Below are positions 26,191-35,241 of a stretch of DNA of 64,000 bases, in pieces. This DNA is from Gammaproteobacteria bacterium (GTDB lineage: Bacteria > Pseudomonadota > Gammaproteobacteria > Nevskiales > Nevskiaceae): NCBI GenBank assembly GCA_026398875.1, contig JAPLSB010000022.1:1-64000 (forward strand), in the 5' to 3' direction. Numbering within the stretch: the stretch's first letter is position 1; each line of letters starts with the position of its first letter. The notes below the pieces were generated by a model. That model did not search any database. It saw only the letters and a list, made by a program, of their open reading frames with translations, and had not been told where the DNA came from. Both the position numbers and the translations under genes were made by a program.

Positions 26191-27414
26191 TCAGCCGGTG
26201 TACTCGCGGCCGAAGATGTGGCGGGCGATCACCCAGCTCTGGATCTCGTTGGCGCCTTCGTAGATCTCGCCGATCTTGGCATCGCGGTAGATCGATTCGA
26301 GCGGGAACTCGGTGCCCGGGCCGGACAGCGTCTTGACGAAGCCGTAGGCGCCGCAGACCTGGATCGCGTCGCGCGCCATGTCGCAGGCCAGCCGCGAACC
26401 GACCACCTTGCACATCGCCGCTTCGATGTCGGCGCCGCCTTCCTTGTCGAAGCGGATCGCTGCCTTCTGGTATAGACCGCGCGCCATTTCCAGCTGCGTG
26501 GCGTACTCGGCGAACTTGTACTGCCAGTGCTGCATGCGGGCCAGTTCCTTGCCGAACACCTTGCGCTGGGTCATGTAGTGCGTCGAGAAATCGAACGCCG
26601 CCTGCGCCATCGCGACACCGACCGCGCCGATGCCCATGCGCCCCAGCACCAGGGCCGAAATCGCGGTGCGCAGGCCGCTGCCTTCCTTCGCGCCGACGAC
26701 GTGATCATCGGCGACGAACACGTCCTTGAACGTGATGTCGGCGGTCAGCTGCACGTGGTTGCCCATCTTCAGATCGGGCGCGGACACGCTGACGCCCGGC
26801 TGATGCATGTCGGCCAGCAGCATGGTCAGCGTTTCGCCGGTCTTGCACAGCACCAGGATCAGGTCGCCGACCGGCGAATTGGTGATCCAGCGCTTGACGC
26901 CATTGATCTTGTAGCCGCCCGGCACCTTGGTGGCGATGGTTTCCATCGACGCGACCGACAGGTCGGTGCTGGCATTCGGTTCGCTGGTCGCGAAGCAGCC
27001 GACGAACTCGCCCTTGATCAGCTTCGGCAGGTAATGGTCACGCAGGTGTGCAGGCGCGCGCTCCAGCGTCTTGCCGACGAGGATCGCCTGGCCGTCGTAC
27101 AGCGCGGAGGCCAGCGATGGCGAGTAGTAGGCCAGCTCTTCAAGCACGGTCAAGGTCGCCAGCGTCGGGTATTCCAGCCCGCGGCCGCCGACATCCTTGG
27201 CGTAGGGGATCTCGTAGATGCCGGCCTTCGCCATCGCCTTCAGCACGGCGTGCGGGAAATTTTCCTTCGCTTCCGGCGTGGTGTTCAGGCGATGGGCCAC
27301 CGGCGCCAGCACCTCGTCGCAGAAGGCACGGACTTCGCGGCGGATCGCCTTGGTCTCCTCGGGCAGGAAGATGTCGCTGTACAGGGTTTCGGCTTTGCGG
27401 GGCGGACGGCTCAT
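26191..27414 (-). CDS. Acyl-CoA dehydrogenase family protein
   Basis: A 407-residue protein with C-terminal IYEGANEIQSWVIARHIFG (Glu386 in the catalytic-base position) and substrate-loop GCFATSEPNASTDLSVASM. The glycine/serine pattern there departs from the usual GSD. The GKELARMQHWQYKFAEYATQ helix is typical of long or unusual acyl substrates. It heads the same-strand block and is divergent from the acyl-CoA ligase at 27587, which would supply its substrate. Inverted repeats in the shared upstream region (27463-27477) may regulate both. Confidence 0.88.
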   Translation of the reverse strand: MSRPPRKAETLYSDIFLPEETKAIRREVRAFCDEVLAPVAHRLNTTPEAKENFPHAVLKAMAKAGIYEIPYAKDVGGRGLEYPTLATLTVLEELAYYSPSLASALYDGQAILVGKTLERAPAHLRDHYLPKLIKGEFVGCFATSEPNASTDLSVASMETIATKVPGGYKINGVKRWITNSPVGDLILVLCKTGETLTMLLADMHQPGVSVSAPDLKMGNHVQLTADITFKDVFVADDHVVGAKEGSGLRTAISALVLGRMGIGAVGVAMAQAAFDFSTHYMTQRKVFGKELARMQHWQYKFAEYATQLEMARGLYQKAAIRFDKEGGADIEAAMCKVVGSRLACDMARDAIQVCGAYGFVKTLSGPGTEFPLESIYRDAKIGEIYEGANEIQSWVIARHIFGREYTG

Positions 27415-27586
27415 CAGGACTCTCGAAAGCGGGACGTGAATGTCGAACTTTCAGCCTAGCGTCGGAACCGCATTCCGCGACTAACTTAGGTCGGGCTTGA
27501 TTCCGACGAGGCATCCGCCAACATGCACGACCGGCTCAGGGCGCTGCCTGAAGCGCGGACAGAACAACCAAGAGGAGCACGACACG

Positions 27587-29137
27587 ATGCAATTCACCCA
27601 GGGCCTGCACCGCGCCGTGCAGCAAAAGCCGGATGCCATTGCCACCGTCTGCAAGGACCGCCGCCGCACGTTCCGCGAACTGCATGACCGCGTTGCCCGC
27701 CTGGCCGGCGGTCTGCAGAGCCTCGGCATCGGCCGCGGTTCGCGGGTCTGCATCCTGTCGCTGAACGCCGATCGCTATCTGGAAAGCTATCTGGCGATCG
27801 CCTGGCTCGGCGCGGTGGTCAATCCGGCGAACTTCCGCTGGAGCGCGCCGGAAGTCATCTATTCGCTGAACGACTCCGACAGCGTAGCGCTGATCGTCGA
27901 CGATCAGTTCTCACCGATGATCGATGCCATCCGCGCCGGCACGCCGGGCCTGAAGCAGGTGATCTTTTCCGGTGATGGCGCGCTGCCGACCGGCACGGTC
28001 GGCTTCGAGGCGCTGATCGACGCCAGCCAGCCGGTCGCCGATATCGGGGCCGGCGGTGATGAGCTGTTCGGCGTGTTCTACACCGGCGGCACCACCGGCA
28101 AGCCGAAGGGCGTGATGCTGTCGCACCGCAACGTGCTCAGCTCCGGTCTCGACGTGCTGGCCGAAGGCGCGCTGCCGGAAGGTGTGATCGGCCTGCATGC
28201 CGCGCCGATGTTCCATCTCGCCGACATGATGCTGACCATCGGCCTGCTGCTCCGGGGTGGCCGTCACATCGTGCTGCCAGTGTTCCGGCCCGACATGCTG
28301 CTCGACATCATCGAGGCCGAGCAGATCAGCGATCTGCTGCTGGTACCGGCGATGCTGCAGGCTTTCGTCGATTTCCCGGCCGCGAAAGGCCGCAATCTCG
28401 GCAGCGTGCAGCGGATCATGTACGGCGCCTCGCCGGCGTCCGAAGCGCTGCTTGACCGCACCCAGGCGCTGCTGCCGCAGGTCAGCCTGATGCAGGTCTA
28501 CGGGATGACCGAGATGAGTGCCGTGATGACCGTGCTGCCGCCGGACGATCACCGCAGCCGCAGCGCGAACCGCCTGCGCTCCGGCGGCCGGGCGAGCTAC
28601 CACGTGCAGGTGAAGATCGTCGACGAACACGACATCGAAAAGCCGCGCGGCGACGTCGGCGAGATCATCGCTTGCGGCCCGAACGTGATGATCGGCTACC
28701 TCAACAAGGCCGACGCCACTGCCGAAGCCCTGAAGAACGGCTGGATGCACACCGGCGACATGGGCTACATGGACGATGCCGGCTACGTGTTCATCGTCGA
28801 CCGCCTGAAGGACATGATCATTTCCGGCGGCGAGAACATCTATTCGGTCGAAGTCGAGAACGCCGTCTCGAAGCACCCGGCGGTCGCCGCCGTGGCGGTG
28901 ATCGGCATTCCCGATGCCGCGATGGGCGAAGCGGTGCATGCGGCCGTCGTGCTCAAGCCGGGTGCGAGTCTCACGCAAGACGAGCTGTATGCGCACTGCA
29001 AGCAGCTGATCGCCGGCTACAAGTGCCCGCGCAGCCTTGAGCTTCGTGATGCGCTGCCGGTGTCTGGCGCCGGCAAGGTGCTGAAGACCGAACTGCGCAA
29101 GCCGTTCTGGGAAGGCCGCGAGCGCGCGGTCGGCTGA
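27587..29137 (+). CDS. AMP-forming acyl-CoA synthetase 1
   Basis: A 516-residue ANL-superfamily ligase from the ATG at 27587, with AAGAGGAG 9 bases upstream. Motifs: P-loop FYTGGTTGKPKGVMLSH, VYGMTEMSAVM, WMHTGDMGYMDDAGYV, and C-terminal lysine in VSGAGKVLKTELRK. It activates a carboxylic acid to acyl-CoA via an acyl-adenylate. Divergence from the acyl-CoA dehydrogenase and the hydroxylase block suggests it activates the acid formed by hydroxylation and oxidation. The precise chain length is not predictable. Confidence 0.92.
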   Translation: MQFTQGLHRAVQQKPDAIATVCKDRRRTFRELHDRVARLAGGLQSLGIGRGSRVCILSLNADRYLESYLAIAWLGAVVNPANFRWSAPEVIYSLNDSDSVALIVDDQFSPMIDAIRAGTPGLKQVIFSGDGALPTGTVGFEALIDASQPVADIGAGGDELFGVFYTGGTTGKPKGVMLSHRNVLSSGLDVLAEGALPEGVIGLHAAPMFHLADMMLTIGLLLRGGRHIVLPVFRPDMLLDIIEAEQISDLLLVPAMLQAFVDFPAAKGRNLGSVQRIMYGASPASEALLDRTQALLPQVSLMQVYGMTEMSAVMTVLPPDDHRSRSANRLRSGGRASYHVQVKIVDEHDIEKPRGDVGEIIACGPNVMIGYLNKADATAEALKNGWMHTGDMGYMDDAGYVFIVDRLKDMIISGGENIYSVEVENAVSKHPAVAAVAVIGIPDAAMGEAVHAAVVLKPGASLTQDELYAHCKQLIAGYKCPRSLELRDALPVSGAGKVLKTELRKPFWEGRERAVG

Positions 29138-29141
29138 TCGC

Positions 29142-29906
29142 TCAGCGCTTGCCGCGCACCCGGATCTTCGCCTTGCAGTTGCCGGCCGGCGGAGAACCGG
29201 AGGCGACGTAATTGAGGTTGTCGTCGAAGCGCATGTCGATCGACTCCAGCACGCTGTTCCGGCAATGCGTGCTCAGCGCCTCGACCGGCAGCGTGTCATT
29301 GGCCGCCGCCACCGCGGCCAGCAGCGCTTCGGCGGTGATTTCGACATCAGGCAGTTCCGGCGAAAACGCCGGCGGCCACCAGACGCGGCGATCGACGCGT
29401 TCGGCGTAGGCCGCGTAGTCGATCTCGCTGAGTCCCGAGCAGCGGCCGTAGATGCGCCACGAGGCACGCGTCTCCGGCAGGTTGCGCGTGAACTGCAGCA
29501 TCTGGTCGAGGATGCGCGGACTGAGCAGCATCGGGCCGCTGCTGCAGCCTTCGACCGGCTTGCCGTCGCGGACGCGGATCAGATCACGCAGCACGAAGCC
29601 CTGCACCGGCGCGCATTGCGGCTCCCGCGAGCCGCGATTGCGATCGCAGTACTGTGGGCTCCAGAAGAAGCGGGCAATCCAGCCGCTGCCACTGCTGCCA
29701 CTGGCCGGCACAGACACTGCCGATGCTGCCGGTGCCGCCTCGGGCGGCGGCGGCTCTGGCGCGGCTGTGGCGTCGGACGCAGCCGGCGACGGCAATTCGA
29801 TGGCGGGGATGTTCGCGCCAGCATCATCGTCGGCCGTTGCCGTCATCGATGACACAAGGCTGAAAACACAGCTCAGCGCAACGGCTGCGGCGGACAATCT
29901 GGACAT
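29142..29906 (-). CDS. Secreted RNase T2-like protein lacking the catalytic histidines
   Basis: A 254-residue protein with a signal peptide (MSRLSAAAVALSCVFSLVSS... to about residue 25) and an Ala/Pro-rich linker (40-75). The RNase T2-like domain starts at FFWSPQYC. Positions match the T2 fold: paired Cys, QCAPVQGFVL before the first catalytic block, and RCSGLSEIDYAAY after the second. But the first block reads R107-D-L-I-R where active enzymes have HGLWP, and the second reads SWRIYGRC where they have HEWxKHGTC. It is therefore probably a non-catalytic periplasmic homologue. It is convergent to the ligase, with only 4 bp between them. Confidence 0.75.
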   Translation of the reverse strand: MSRLSAAAVALSCVFSLVSSMTATADDDAGANIPAIELPSPAASDATAAPEPPPPEAAPAASAVSVPASGSSGSGWIARFFWSPQYCDRNRGSREPQCAPVQGFVLRDLIRVRDGKPVEGCSSGPMLLSPRILDQMLQFTRNLPETRASWRIYGRCSGLSEIDYAAYAERVDRRVWWPPAFSPELPDVEITAEALLAAVAAANDTLPVEALSTHCRNSVLESIDMRFDDNLNYVASGSPPAGNCKAKIRVRGKR

Positions 29907-30110
29907 CGGCTGACGACTCTGTGAAGTGGAAACGGGTGCCGGCAATGCGCGGCGCGGCCGAAGAATCGACCACGGCTCCGGAGGCGTCAACCGAAACCGA
30001 CGCGGCCCGCCGCACGGACCTGTGCAGCAATCATCCATCGCGAAACAGCGCTACGTCGATCGAACTGGTATGGAACAATACTACTTCGTCAGTTACCGAA
30101 ACCAAGAGCC

Positions 30111-30914
30111 ATGTCCGACAAAGCGCCGATCGTGTTCCACTCCTACGCCGACAGCAGCGTGCTGATCACTGGCGGCACTTCGGGCGTCGGGCTGGCATCG
30201 GCGATCCAGTTCGCGCAGGCCGGCGTGCGCCGCATCGGTCTGGTCGGCCGCAATGCCGAGCGCGGCGAGAACGCGCGGCAAGCAGTGCTGGCGGCCTGTC
30301 CGGACGCGCAGGTGTTTTTCTTCCAGGGCGATGCCAATGACCTGGCGCAGGCTCAGCGCGTGGTCAGCGAAGCGGCGGCGGCGCTCGGCAGCATCGATGT
30401 GCTGCTGAACTCGACGATGGACATGAGCCGCTACACGCCCGAACCGCTGATCAACCTCGATGCCGCCGACATCGGCCCGACGATGCTGTCGGTGGTGCTG
30501 GCGCCGATGCACATGAGCCGTCTGGTGCTGCCGTACATGAAGGAGCGGCGCGGCGGCGTGATCCTCAATGTGGCGTCCGATGCCGCCAAGGTGCCGACGC
30601 CGGGCGAAACCATACTCGGTGCCGCAATGGCAGCGATCTGCGTGTTCTCTCGAACGCTGGCGATGGAAGCCAAGCGCTTCGGCGTGCGCGTCAACTGCCT
30701 GACGCCGTCACTGATCGGCGGCACGGCCACGGCCGCGCATGTCCAGAAAGGCGGCTTCAGCGCCAAGCTCTTCGCGCAGGTGGAAAGCATGGCCAGCCTC
30801 GGCGTCTGCACGCCGGATGATCTGGCGGCGATGATCGTCTATCTGGGTGGCCCGCAGGCCGGCAAGCTGACTGGCCAGGTGATCTCGGTCAACGGCGGCA
30901 TTTCGGCCGGCTGA
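30111..30914 (+). CDS. SDR-fold protein without the Tyr/Lys catalytic pair
   Basis: A 267-residue short-chain dehydrogenase/reductase. The cofactor motif TGGTSGVGLAS (20-30), the active-site Ser in NVASDAAK (S156) and the C-terminal GQVISVNGG are typical. At the YxxxK site the sequence is T167-I-L169-G-A-A-M173: Leu at the Tyr position and Met at the Lys position. So normal hydride-transfer catalysis is not expected. It might be a structural partner, a binding protein, or an enzyme using other residues. MsrA follows after 41 bp on the same strand. Confidence 0.8.
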   Translation: MSDKAPIVFHSYADSSVLITGGTSGVGLASAIQFAQAGVRRIGLVGRNAERGENARQAVLAACPDAQVFFFQGDANDLAQAQRVVSEAAAALGSIDVLLNSTMDMSRYTPEPLINLDAADIGPTMLSVVLAPMHMSRLVLPYMKERRGGVILNVASDAAKVPTPGETILGAAMAAICVFSRTLAMEAKRFGVRVNCLTPSLIGGTATAAHVQKGGFSAKLFAQVESMASLGVCTPDDLAAMIVYLGGPQAGKLTGQVISVNGGISAG

Positions 30915-30955
30915 GCCGCCGCGCGCCGCTGGCATCCATCGCAGGACATGACGCG

Positions 30956-31756
30956 ATGACTTTCGAAGCAAAGCGCTTGCACCCGCAACGGCTGCTGTCA
31001 CGGCGCGCATTGCTGAGCAGCTTGTTGCTGGCCGCATCGCTGCCGGCTGCTCGCCTCCACGCAGAGCCAGATCCGCAGGCTGCGATCCCGCTGCCGCTAA
31101 GCTACGACCTGCAGCGCACCGACGAACCGGGCACGGGCACGATCATTCTTGCCGGCGGCTGCTACTGGGGCATGCAGGCGGTCTACCAGCACGTGAAGGG
31201 CGTCACCAATGTCACGGCCGGCTACACCGGTGGCCTGAAGTCGACGGCCAGCTACGCGAAGGTCACCGGCGACCCGTCGACCGGCCATGCCGAAGCGGTG
31301 CTGATCGAGTACGACACGGCGAAGCTGACGCTGGGCGACCTGCTGCAGATCTTTTTCTTCGTTGCCCACGACCCGACACAGCTGAACCGTCAGGGGCCGG
31401 ATGTCGGGCCGCAGTACCGATCGTCGATCTTCACCGACGTCGTCGAGGAAAAGCGGGTCGCGGTCACCTACATGAATGACATCGACTACGCGAAGCTGCT
31501 GCCGCACCCGATCGCGACCAAGCTGCGTGACCGCTTCCCGTTCTACCCGGCGGAGGGCTATCAGCAGAACTACGTCCAGAACCATCCGACGCAGCGCTAC
31601 GTGCTCTACAACGACCGGCCGAAGATCGCCAGACTCAAGGCGCTGTTCCCGGCGCTCTACCGCGAAGTGCCGCTGCGCTACGAGCCCGAGGAGCGGAAAC
31701 GGCGGAAGCTGCTGCCGATTCCGGACGCCACCGGAAAGGGTGAAGCGGCTTCCTGA
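30956..31756 (+). CDS. msrA: Exported peptide methionine-(S)-S-oxide reductase
   Basis: A 266-residue MsrA with the active-site segment AGGCYWGMQAV and the family-typical GYTGG, GHAEAVLIEYD and SSIFTDVVEEKR stretches. The N-terminus (LSRRALLSSLLLAASLPAA) has two Arg before a hydrophobic stretch, so it could be exported by Tat or Sec to repair oxidised methionines in the periplasm. The chain extends about 50 residues beyond the usual C-terminus, with a basic tail. It shares a strand with the atypical SDR gene. A strong hairpin follows. Confidence 0.9.
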   Translation: MTFEAKRLHPQRLLSRRALLSSLLLAASLPAARLHAEPDPQAAIPLPLSYDLQRTDEPGTGTIILAGGCYWGMQAVYQHVKGVTNVTAGYTGGLKSTASYAKVTGDPSTGHAEAVLIEYDTAKLTLGDLLQIFFFVAHDPTQLNRQGPDVGPQYRSSIFTDVVEEKRVAVTYMNDIDYAKLLPHPIATKLRDRFPFYPAEGYQQNYVQNHPTQRYVLYNDRPKIARLKALFPALYREVPLRYEPEERKRRKLLPIPDATGKGEAAS

Positions 31757-31790
31757 ACGTGCCGAGCATCGTTCCGGGCAGCTGAACGAA

Positions 31791-31826
31791 GAAAGGCGGC
31801 GGCTGCATCGGCAGCCGCAGCCTTTC
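31791..31826. terminator. Long hairpin between convergent genes
   Basis: GAAAGGC-GGC-GGCTGC, loop ATCG, GCAGCC-GCA-GCCTTTC: a near-continuous 16-bp stem with one mismatch, lying 35 bp after msrA and 18 bp before the stop of the convergent membrane-protein gene. There is no long T-run on either strand, so termination rests on the stem and position. Confidence 0.55.
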
Positions 31827-31843
31827 GGGATCCGCAAGCGCCG

Positions 31844-32641
31844 TCAGGCCATCCGTGCCACACCCGCTCGCACCGTGCTCCGCGCGCGCGATGCCACTTC
31901 CGCTGGCAGCAGCTTCGAAGCGGCAAAAATCAGCACGCAGGCGGAGCCAATGCTGATCGCCGAGCACAGCGTCGACATGAACACCGACGGCTGTTCGAGA
32001 TGCAGCGCGATGATCATCGGCGCGCCGGCGCCGAAGTTGCCGAGGTAGAACGTGCACGGGAACATCACCAGCAGGCCAAGCAGATGCCAGTGGCGCGTCG
32101 CGCGGCGGCGCAGTTCGGCCGCGGCCACCGCAAGACACACCACCTGCGCGGTTTCGAGCATGCCGATCGCCAGCGGGTAGTTGAGGATGCGGAACGCATG
32201 CGGGCCCCAGTATTCATAGAGGCCGCCGTTGATGCCGATCATCTCGAACGCGCAGGAGCAGGCCAGTTCGATCGCCGCCCACTGGTACAGGCCGGTGGCG
32301 GTCAAGCCCTTGACGATCCGGTCGCAGATGAACATCGCCGGGCCGGCATAGAGCACGACATAGCCGCTGTGCGCCCAGACCGGCTGCGGAATGCCGAAGG
32401 CCGTGAACGTCGTCCACAGGCCGGGCGTGTAGAACCACAGCGACATGCCGACGTCGTACAGCGGCTCGGCAAACGCACCGACGAAGGCCGCGACGATCAG
32501 CAACACGTAGAACGGCGTCTTCTGGCGGATGCCCATGACGATGGCGATCGCCAGCAGCACGACCGTGACCAGATAACTGCCGTAGGTCAGGACGGACTGC
32601 ATGAACAAGTCCAGCGGATGGTCGGTTGGTGCGCTCAGCAT
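31844..32641 (-). CDS. Unknown multi-pass membrane protein
   Basis: A 265-residue protein with about seven hydrophobic segments (for example LVTVVLLAIAIVMGI, FYVLLIVAAFVGAF and LLGLLVMFPCTFYLGNFG). Conserved-looking polar positions include EPLYD and YWGPHAF. No signal peptide or enzyme motif was recognised. It is divergent from the Zn alcohol dehydrogenase with 216 bp between. Membrane proteins of this kind occur near hydrocarbon-catabolism genes, but no function can be assigned. It could be a transporter or a carotenoid/retinoid-associated protein. Confidence 0.65.
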   Translation of the reverse strand: MLSAPTDHPLDLFMQSVLTYGSYLVTVVLLAIAIVMGIRQKTPFYVLLIVAAFVGAFAEPLYDVGMSLWFYTPGLWTTFTAFGIPQPVWAHSGYVVLYAGPAMFICDRIVKGLTATGLYQWAAIELACSCAFEMIGINGGLYEYWGPHAFRILNYPLAIGMLETAQVVCLAVAAAELRRRATRHWHLLGLLVMFPCTFYLGNFGAGAPMIIALHLEQPSVFMSTLCSAISIGSACVLIFAASKLLPAEVASRARSTVRAGVARMA

Positions 32642-32857
32642 GGTGATCCCCCGTCGCTCGTGGAGGCCGCGCCCTCACGCGGCCAGCAGGTTCGATTGAC
32701 CTGCTTGTAGTACGTTACCATACCAATTAATGAAGCGGCCTCACCGCGCCACTGCAAGCCATGACGGCCGGCACGCGGCCTGCGAATGAGCGGACTTCAT
32801 CAAGCCAAGGTCGTCGACTACAGACCGCCAACCCGCGAGACCAGAGAGGAGATTCGG

Positions 32858-33967
32858 ATGAGCACCAGCATTGCGGCGCGCGCCGCCATCGTGCGTGAAG
32901 TCGGCGCACCATGGACCATCGAGAACGTCGAAGTCAGCGCCCCGCGCGCCGATGAAGTGCTGATCCGCATGGTCGGCACCGGCATCTGCCACACCGATAC
33001 CGCCTGCCGCACCGGCTTCCCGGTGCCGATGCCGATCGTGCTCGGCCATGAAGGCGCCGGTGTCGTCGAAGCGGTCGGCTCGGCGGTGACCAAGGTCAAG
33101 GTCGGCGACCATGTGGTGCTGAGCTTCGATTCCTGCGGCGACTGCCTGAACTGCAGGAAGGATCAGCCGGCGTACTGCTACACGTTCTACCCGCGCAACC
33201 TCGCCGGCGTCCGCGCCAGCGATGGCTCGGCCCAGATCACCCAGGCGGGCCAGCCGATCAATGGCCTGTTCTTCTGCCAGTCGTCGTTCGCGACCTACGC
33301 CCTCGCCCGCGAACTGAACACCGTGGTGATGGACAAGTCGCTGCCGCTGGACATCCTCGGTCCGCTTGGCTGCGGCGTCCAGACCGGCGCCGGTGCTGCG
33401 GTCAATGCGCTGGGCATCCTGCCGCGCGAATCGCTGGCGATCTTCGGAGGTGGCGCGGTGGGCTTGAGCGCGCTGCTCGGTGCCCGTGCCGTCGATGCCG
33501 GCGTGGTGATCGTTGTCGAACCGAACGCGGCCCGCCGCGCGCTGGCGCTGGAACTCGGTGCCACCCACGTGATCGATCCGAAGGAAACGCCGGACACGCT
33601 GGGCAGGATCAAGGAACTGGTCGGCGGCGTGAACTACGCGCTCGACACCACCGGCATCCCGCCGGTGATGGCCGCGGCGGTCGAAGCGCTGCTGCCGAAG
33701 GGCGTGCTCGGCCTGCTCGGCGTGCCGCCGCCCGAAGCGACCGTGCCGGCCAACATGATGAGCATGCTGGTGCGTGGCATCACCGTGCGCTACATCGTCG
33801 AAGGCGACGCCGATCCGCAGGAATTCATTCCGCGCATGGCTGCCTGGTACAAGGCGGGCCGCTTCCCGTTCGACAAGCTGATCGGCAAGTTCCCGTTCGA
33901 TCAGATCAACGAAGCCGCGCATGCGGCCGAGAGCGGCAAGGTGATCAAGCCGGTGCTGATCTTCTGA
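32858..33967 (+). CDS. Zinc-dependent alcohol dehydrogenase (aryl/allyl-alcohol type)
   Basis: A 369-residue medium-chain dehydrogenase from the ATG at 32858 with GAGGAG 8 bases upstream. Catalytic zinc ligands: Cys in GICHTDTACR, HE in LGHEGAG and a later Cys in GPLGCGVQTGAGA. The four structural-zinc Cys lie in DSCGDCLNCRKDQPAYC. The NAD motif is GGGAVGLSALLGA. It resembles aryl-alcohol and geraniol/benzyl-alcohol dehydrogenases, which fits oxidation of the alcohol made by the convergent hydroxylase. A TATGGTA-type site upstream is shared with the dehydratase operon. Confidence 0.92.
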   Translation: MSTSIAARAAIVREVGAPWTIENVEVSAPRADEVLIRMVGTGICHTDTACRTGFPVPMPIVLGHEGAGVVEAVGSAVTKVKVGDHVVLSFDSCGDCLNCRKDQPAYCYTFYPRNLAGVRASDGSAQITQAGQPINGLFFCQSSFATYALARELNTVVMDKSLPLDILGPLGCGVQTGAGAAVNALGILPRESLAIFGGGAVGLSALLGARAVDAGVVIVVEPNAARRALALELGATHVIDPKETPDTLGRIKELVGGVNYALDTTGIPPVMAAAVEALLPKGVLGLLGVPPPEATVPANMMSMLVRGITVRYIVEGDADPQEFIPRMAAWYKAGRFPFDKLIGKFPFDQINEAAHAAESGKVIKPVLIF

Positions 33968-33982
33968 TTGCCGGCGGCAACG

Positions 33983-34020
33983 AAAAAGGCGGAGGTCGCG
34001 ATCGCGGCCTCCGCCTTTTT
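33983..34020. terminator. Bidirectional terminator between alcohol dehydrogenase and hydroxylase 2
   Basis: AAAAAGGCGGAGG and CCTCCGCCTTTTT form a perfect 13-bp stem around a 12-base loop that can itself pair (CGCGATCGCG). The ends A5/T5 give a T-run on both strands, suited to the two convergent genes. Confidence 0.88.
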
Positions 34021-34063
34021 CATGCCCGGATCATCGCAAGCGATGATCCGGTAACGCGTCCCG

Positions 34064-35182
34064 TCAGCAGCCGACCGTCTGCGTCGACGGCCACTGCTGC
34101 TCGGTCTCGAACCAGTCTTCCCAGCCCGCCGCCAGGTTTTGCTCACGGGCCAGCTTGCGCTCGCCGGGCGTGGCGAATTCCATGTCCCAGCGCTTCAGTG
34201 CCGGCTTGATGATGGCCGCTTCCCACAGCGGCGGAATCAGCGCGGCAAGGAAGCAGACGAACACGCTCGGCAGCTCGATGCCTTCCCGGTGCGGAATCAG
34301 CTTGTAGTAAGGCGCATAGGAATTCATGTGGTGGTCGGCGTGGTTGGTCAGCTCGAAACCGAGCACGCGGGTGGCAACACCAAGATGGTTCCAGACATGA
34401 CGGCGACCGACCGGCGTACCCGGCACGCGGGTCTGGCCGTAGTGCTGGAAGTAGCTGAACGATTCGGTCCAGGTCTTGGCGATGAACATCGCACCGAGCA
34501 CGCACAGCACGCCGGTCAGGCCCGCCATCGCGAAGATGATGCTCTGGAACACGATCTGGATCGCCACGATCTTCCACACGCGATGGCGCCAGTTCCAGCC
34601 CGACAGGCCGCGCTTGCGCAGCACCATGCTCTCGGCCTTCAGCGCGTACGAGATCGTGCCCCAGACAGCTTTCGGCGTGAACTTGTAGATCGAGGTACCG
34701 CGCGGCGCCGTGCTCAGGTCATGCGGCGTCGAGACATCGATGTGGTGATAGATCACGTGCTCGATGTCGCGCATGCCGTCGAACAGCGTGAACTGGGCAT
34801 AGCGGCCGATGAAGCGGGCCAGACTGTCGCGCGAGTGGAACAGCTCGTGCTGGGCAGCAATGCCCGGCACCAGCGCCAGCCAGGCGGTGGACATCACGCC
34901 GCCGAACAGCTGCATGCCGCTCAGCGCTTCGATGTGCATGCGCCAGCCGAACGCGAGGAACAGCGCGATCGGACCGAGGCCGCCGAGGTACACCGGAATC
35001 GACGCCCAGAACGCCGAATTCATCTTGCGCACGCTGTAATCGCGCGGCAGCAGGAAATCGACCAGCACGACAGCAGGGAACGTCGCGAAACCAAACCAGA
35101 CGGCATCACCGCCGATCCAGAAACCGGCGAGACCGATCCCGATCAGGACCGTTGCTGCGTAGTACTTCAAATAATCTTTCAT
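34064..35182 (-). CDS. AlkB/XylM-type membrane diiron hydroxylase 2
   Basis: A 372-residue integral-membrane protein, related to but clearly distinct from hydroxylase 1. Histidine boxes: HELFH, EHVIYHH, the SYFQHYGQ motif and ELTNHADHHMNSY. Hydrophobic helices lie near the N-terminus and around the boxes. It probably hydroxylates a terminal or benzylic carbon. No reductase gene adjoins it, so it may share the reductase at 20971. It lies 59 bp after the MarR gene on the same strand, below the dehydratase genes. Confidence 0.9.
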   Translation of the reverse strand: MKDYLKYYAATVLIGIGLAGFWIGGDAVWFGFATFPAVVLVDFLLPRDYSVRKMNSAFWASIPVYLGGLGPIALFLAFGWRMHIEALSGMQLFGGVMSTAWLALVPGIAAQHELFHSRDSLARFIGRYAQFTLFDGMRDIEHVIYHHIDVSTPHDLSTAPRGTSIYKFTPKAVWGTISYALKAESMVLRKRGLSGWNWRHRVWKIVAIQIVFQSIIFAMAGLTGVLCVLGAMFIAKTWTESFSYFQHYGQTRVPGTPVGRRHVWNHLGVATRVLGFELTNHADHHMNSYAPYYKLIPHREGIELPSVFVCFLAALIPPLWEAAIIKPALKRWDMEFATPGERKLAREQNLAAGWEDWFETEQQWPSTQTVGC

Positions 35183-35241
35183 GACGGACTCTCGGCAGGA
35201 CTCAAGGGAAAGAAAATCGGGGAGGACGAATCAGGTTCGGC

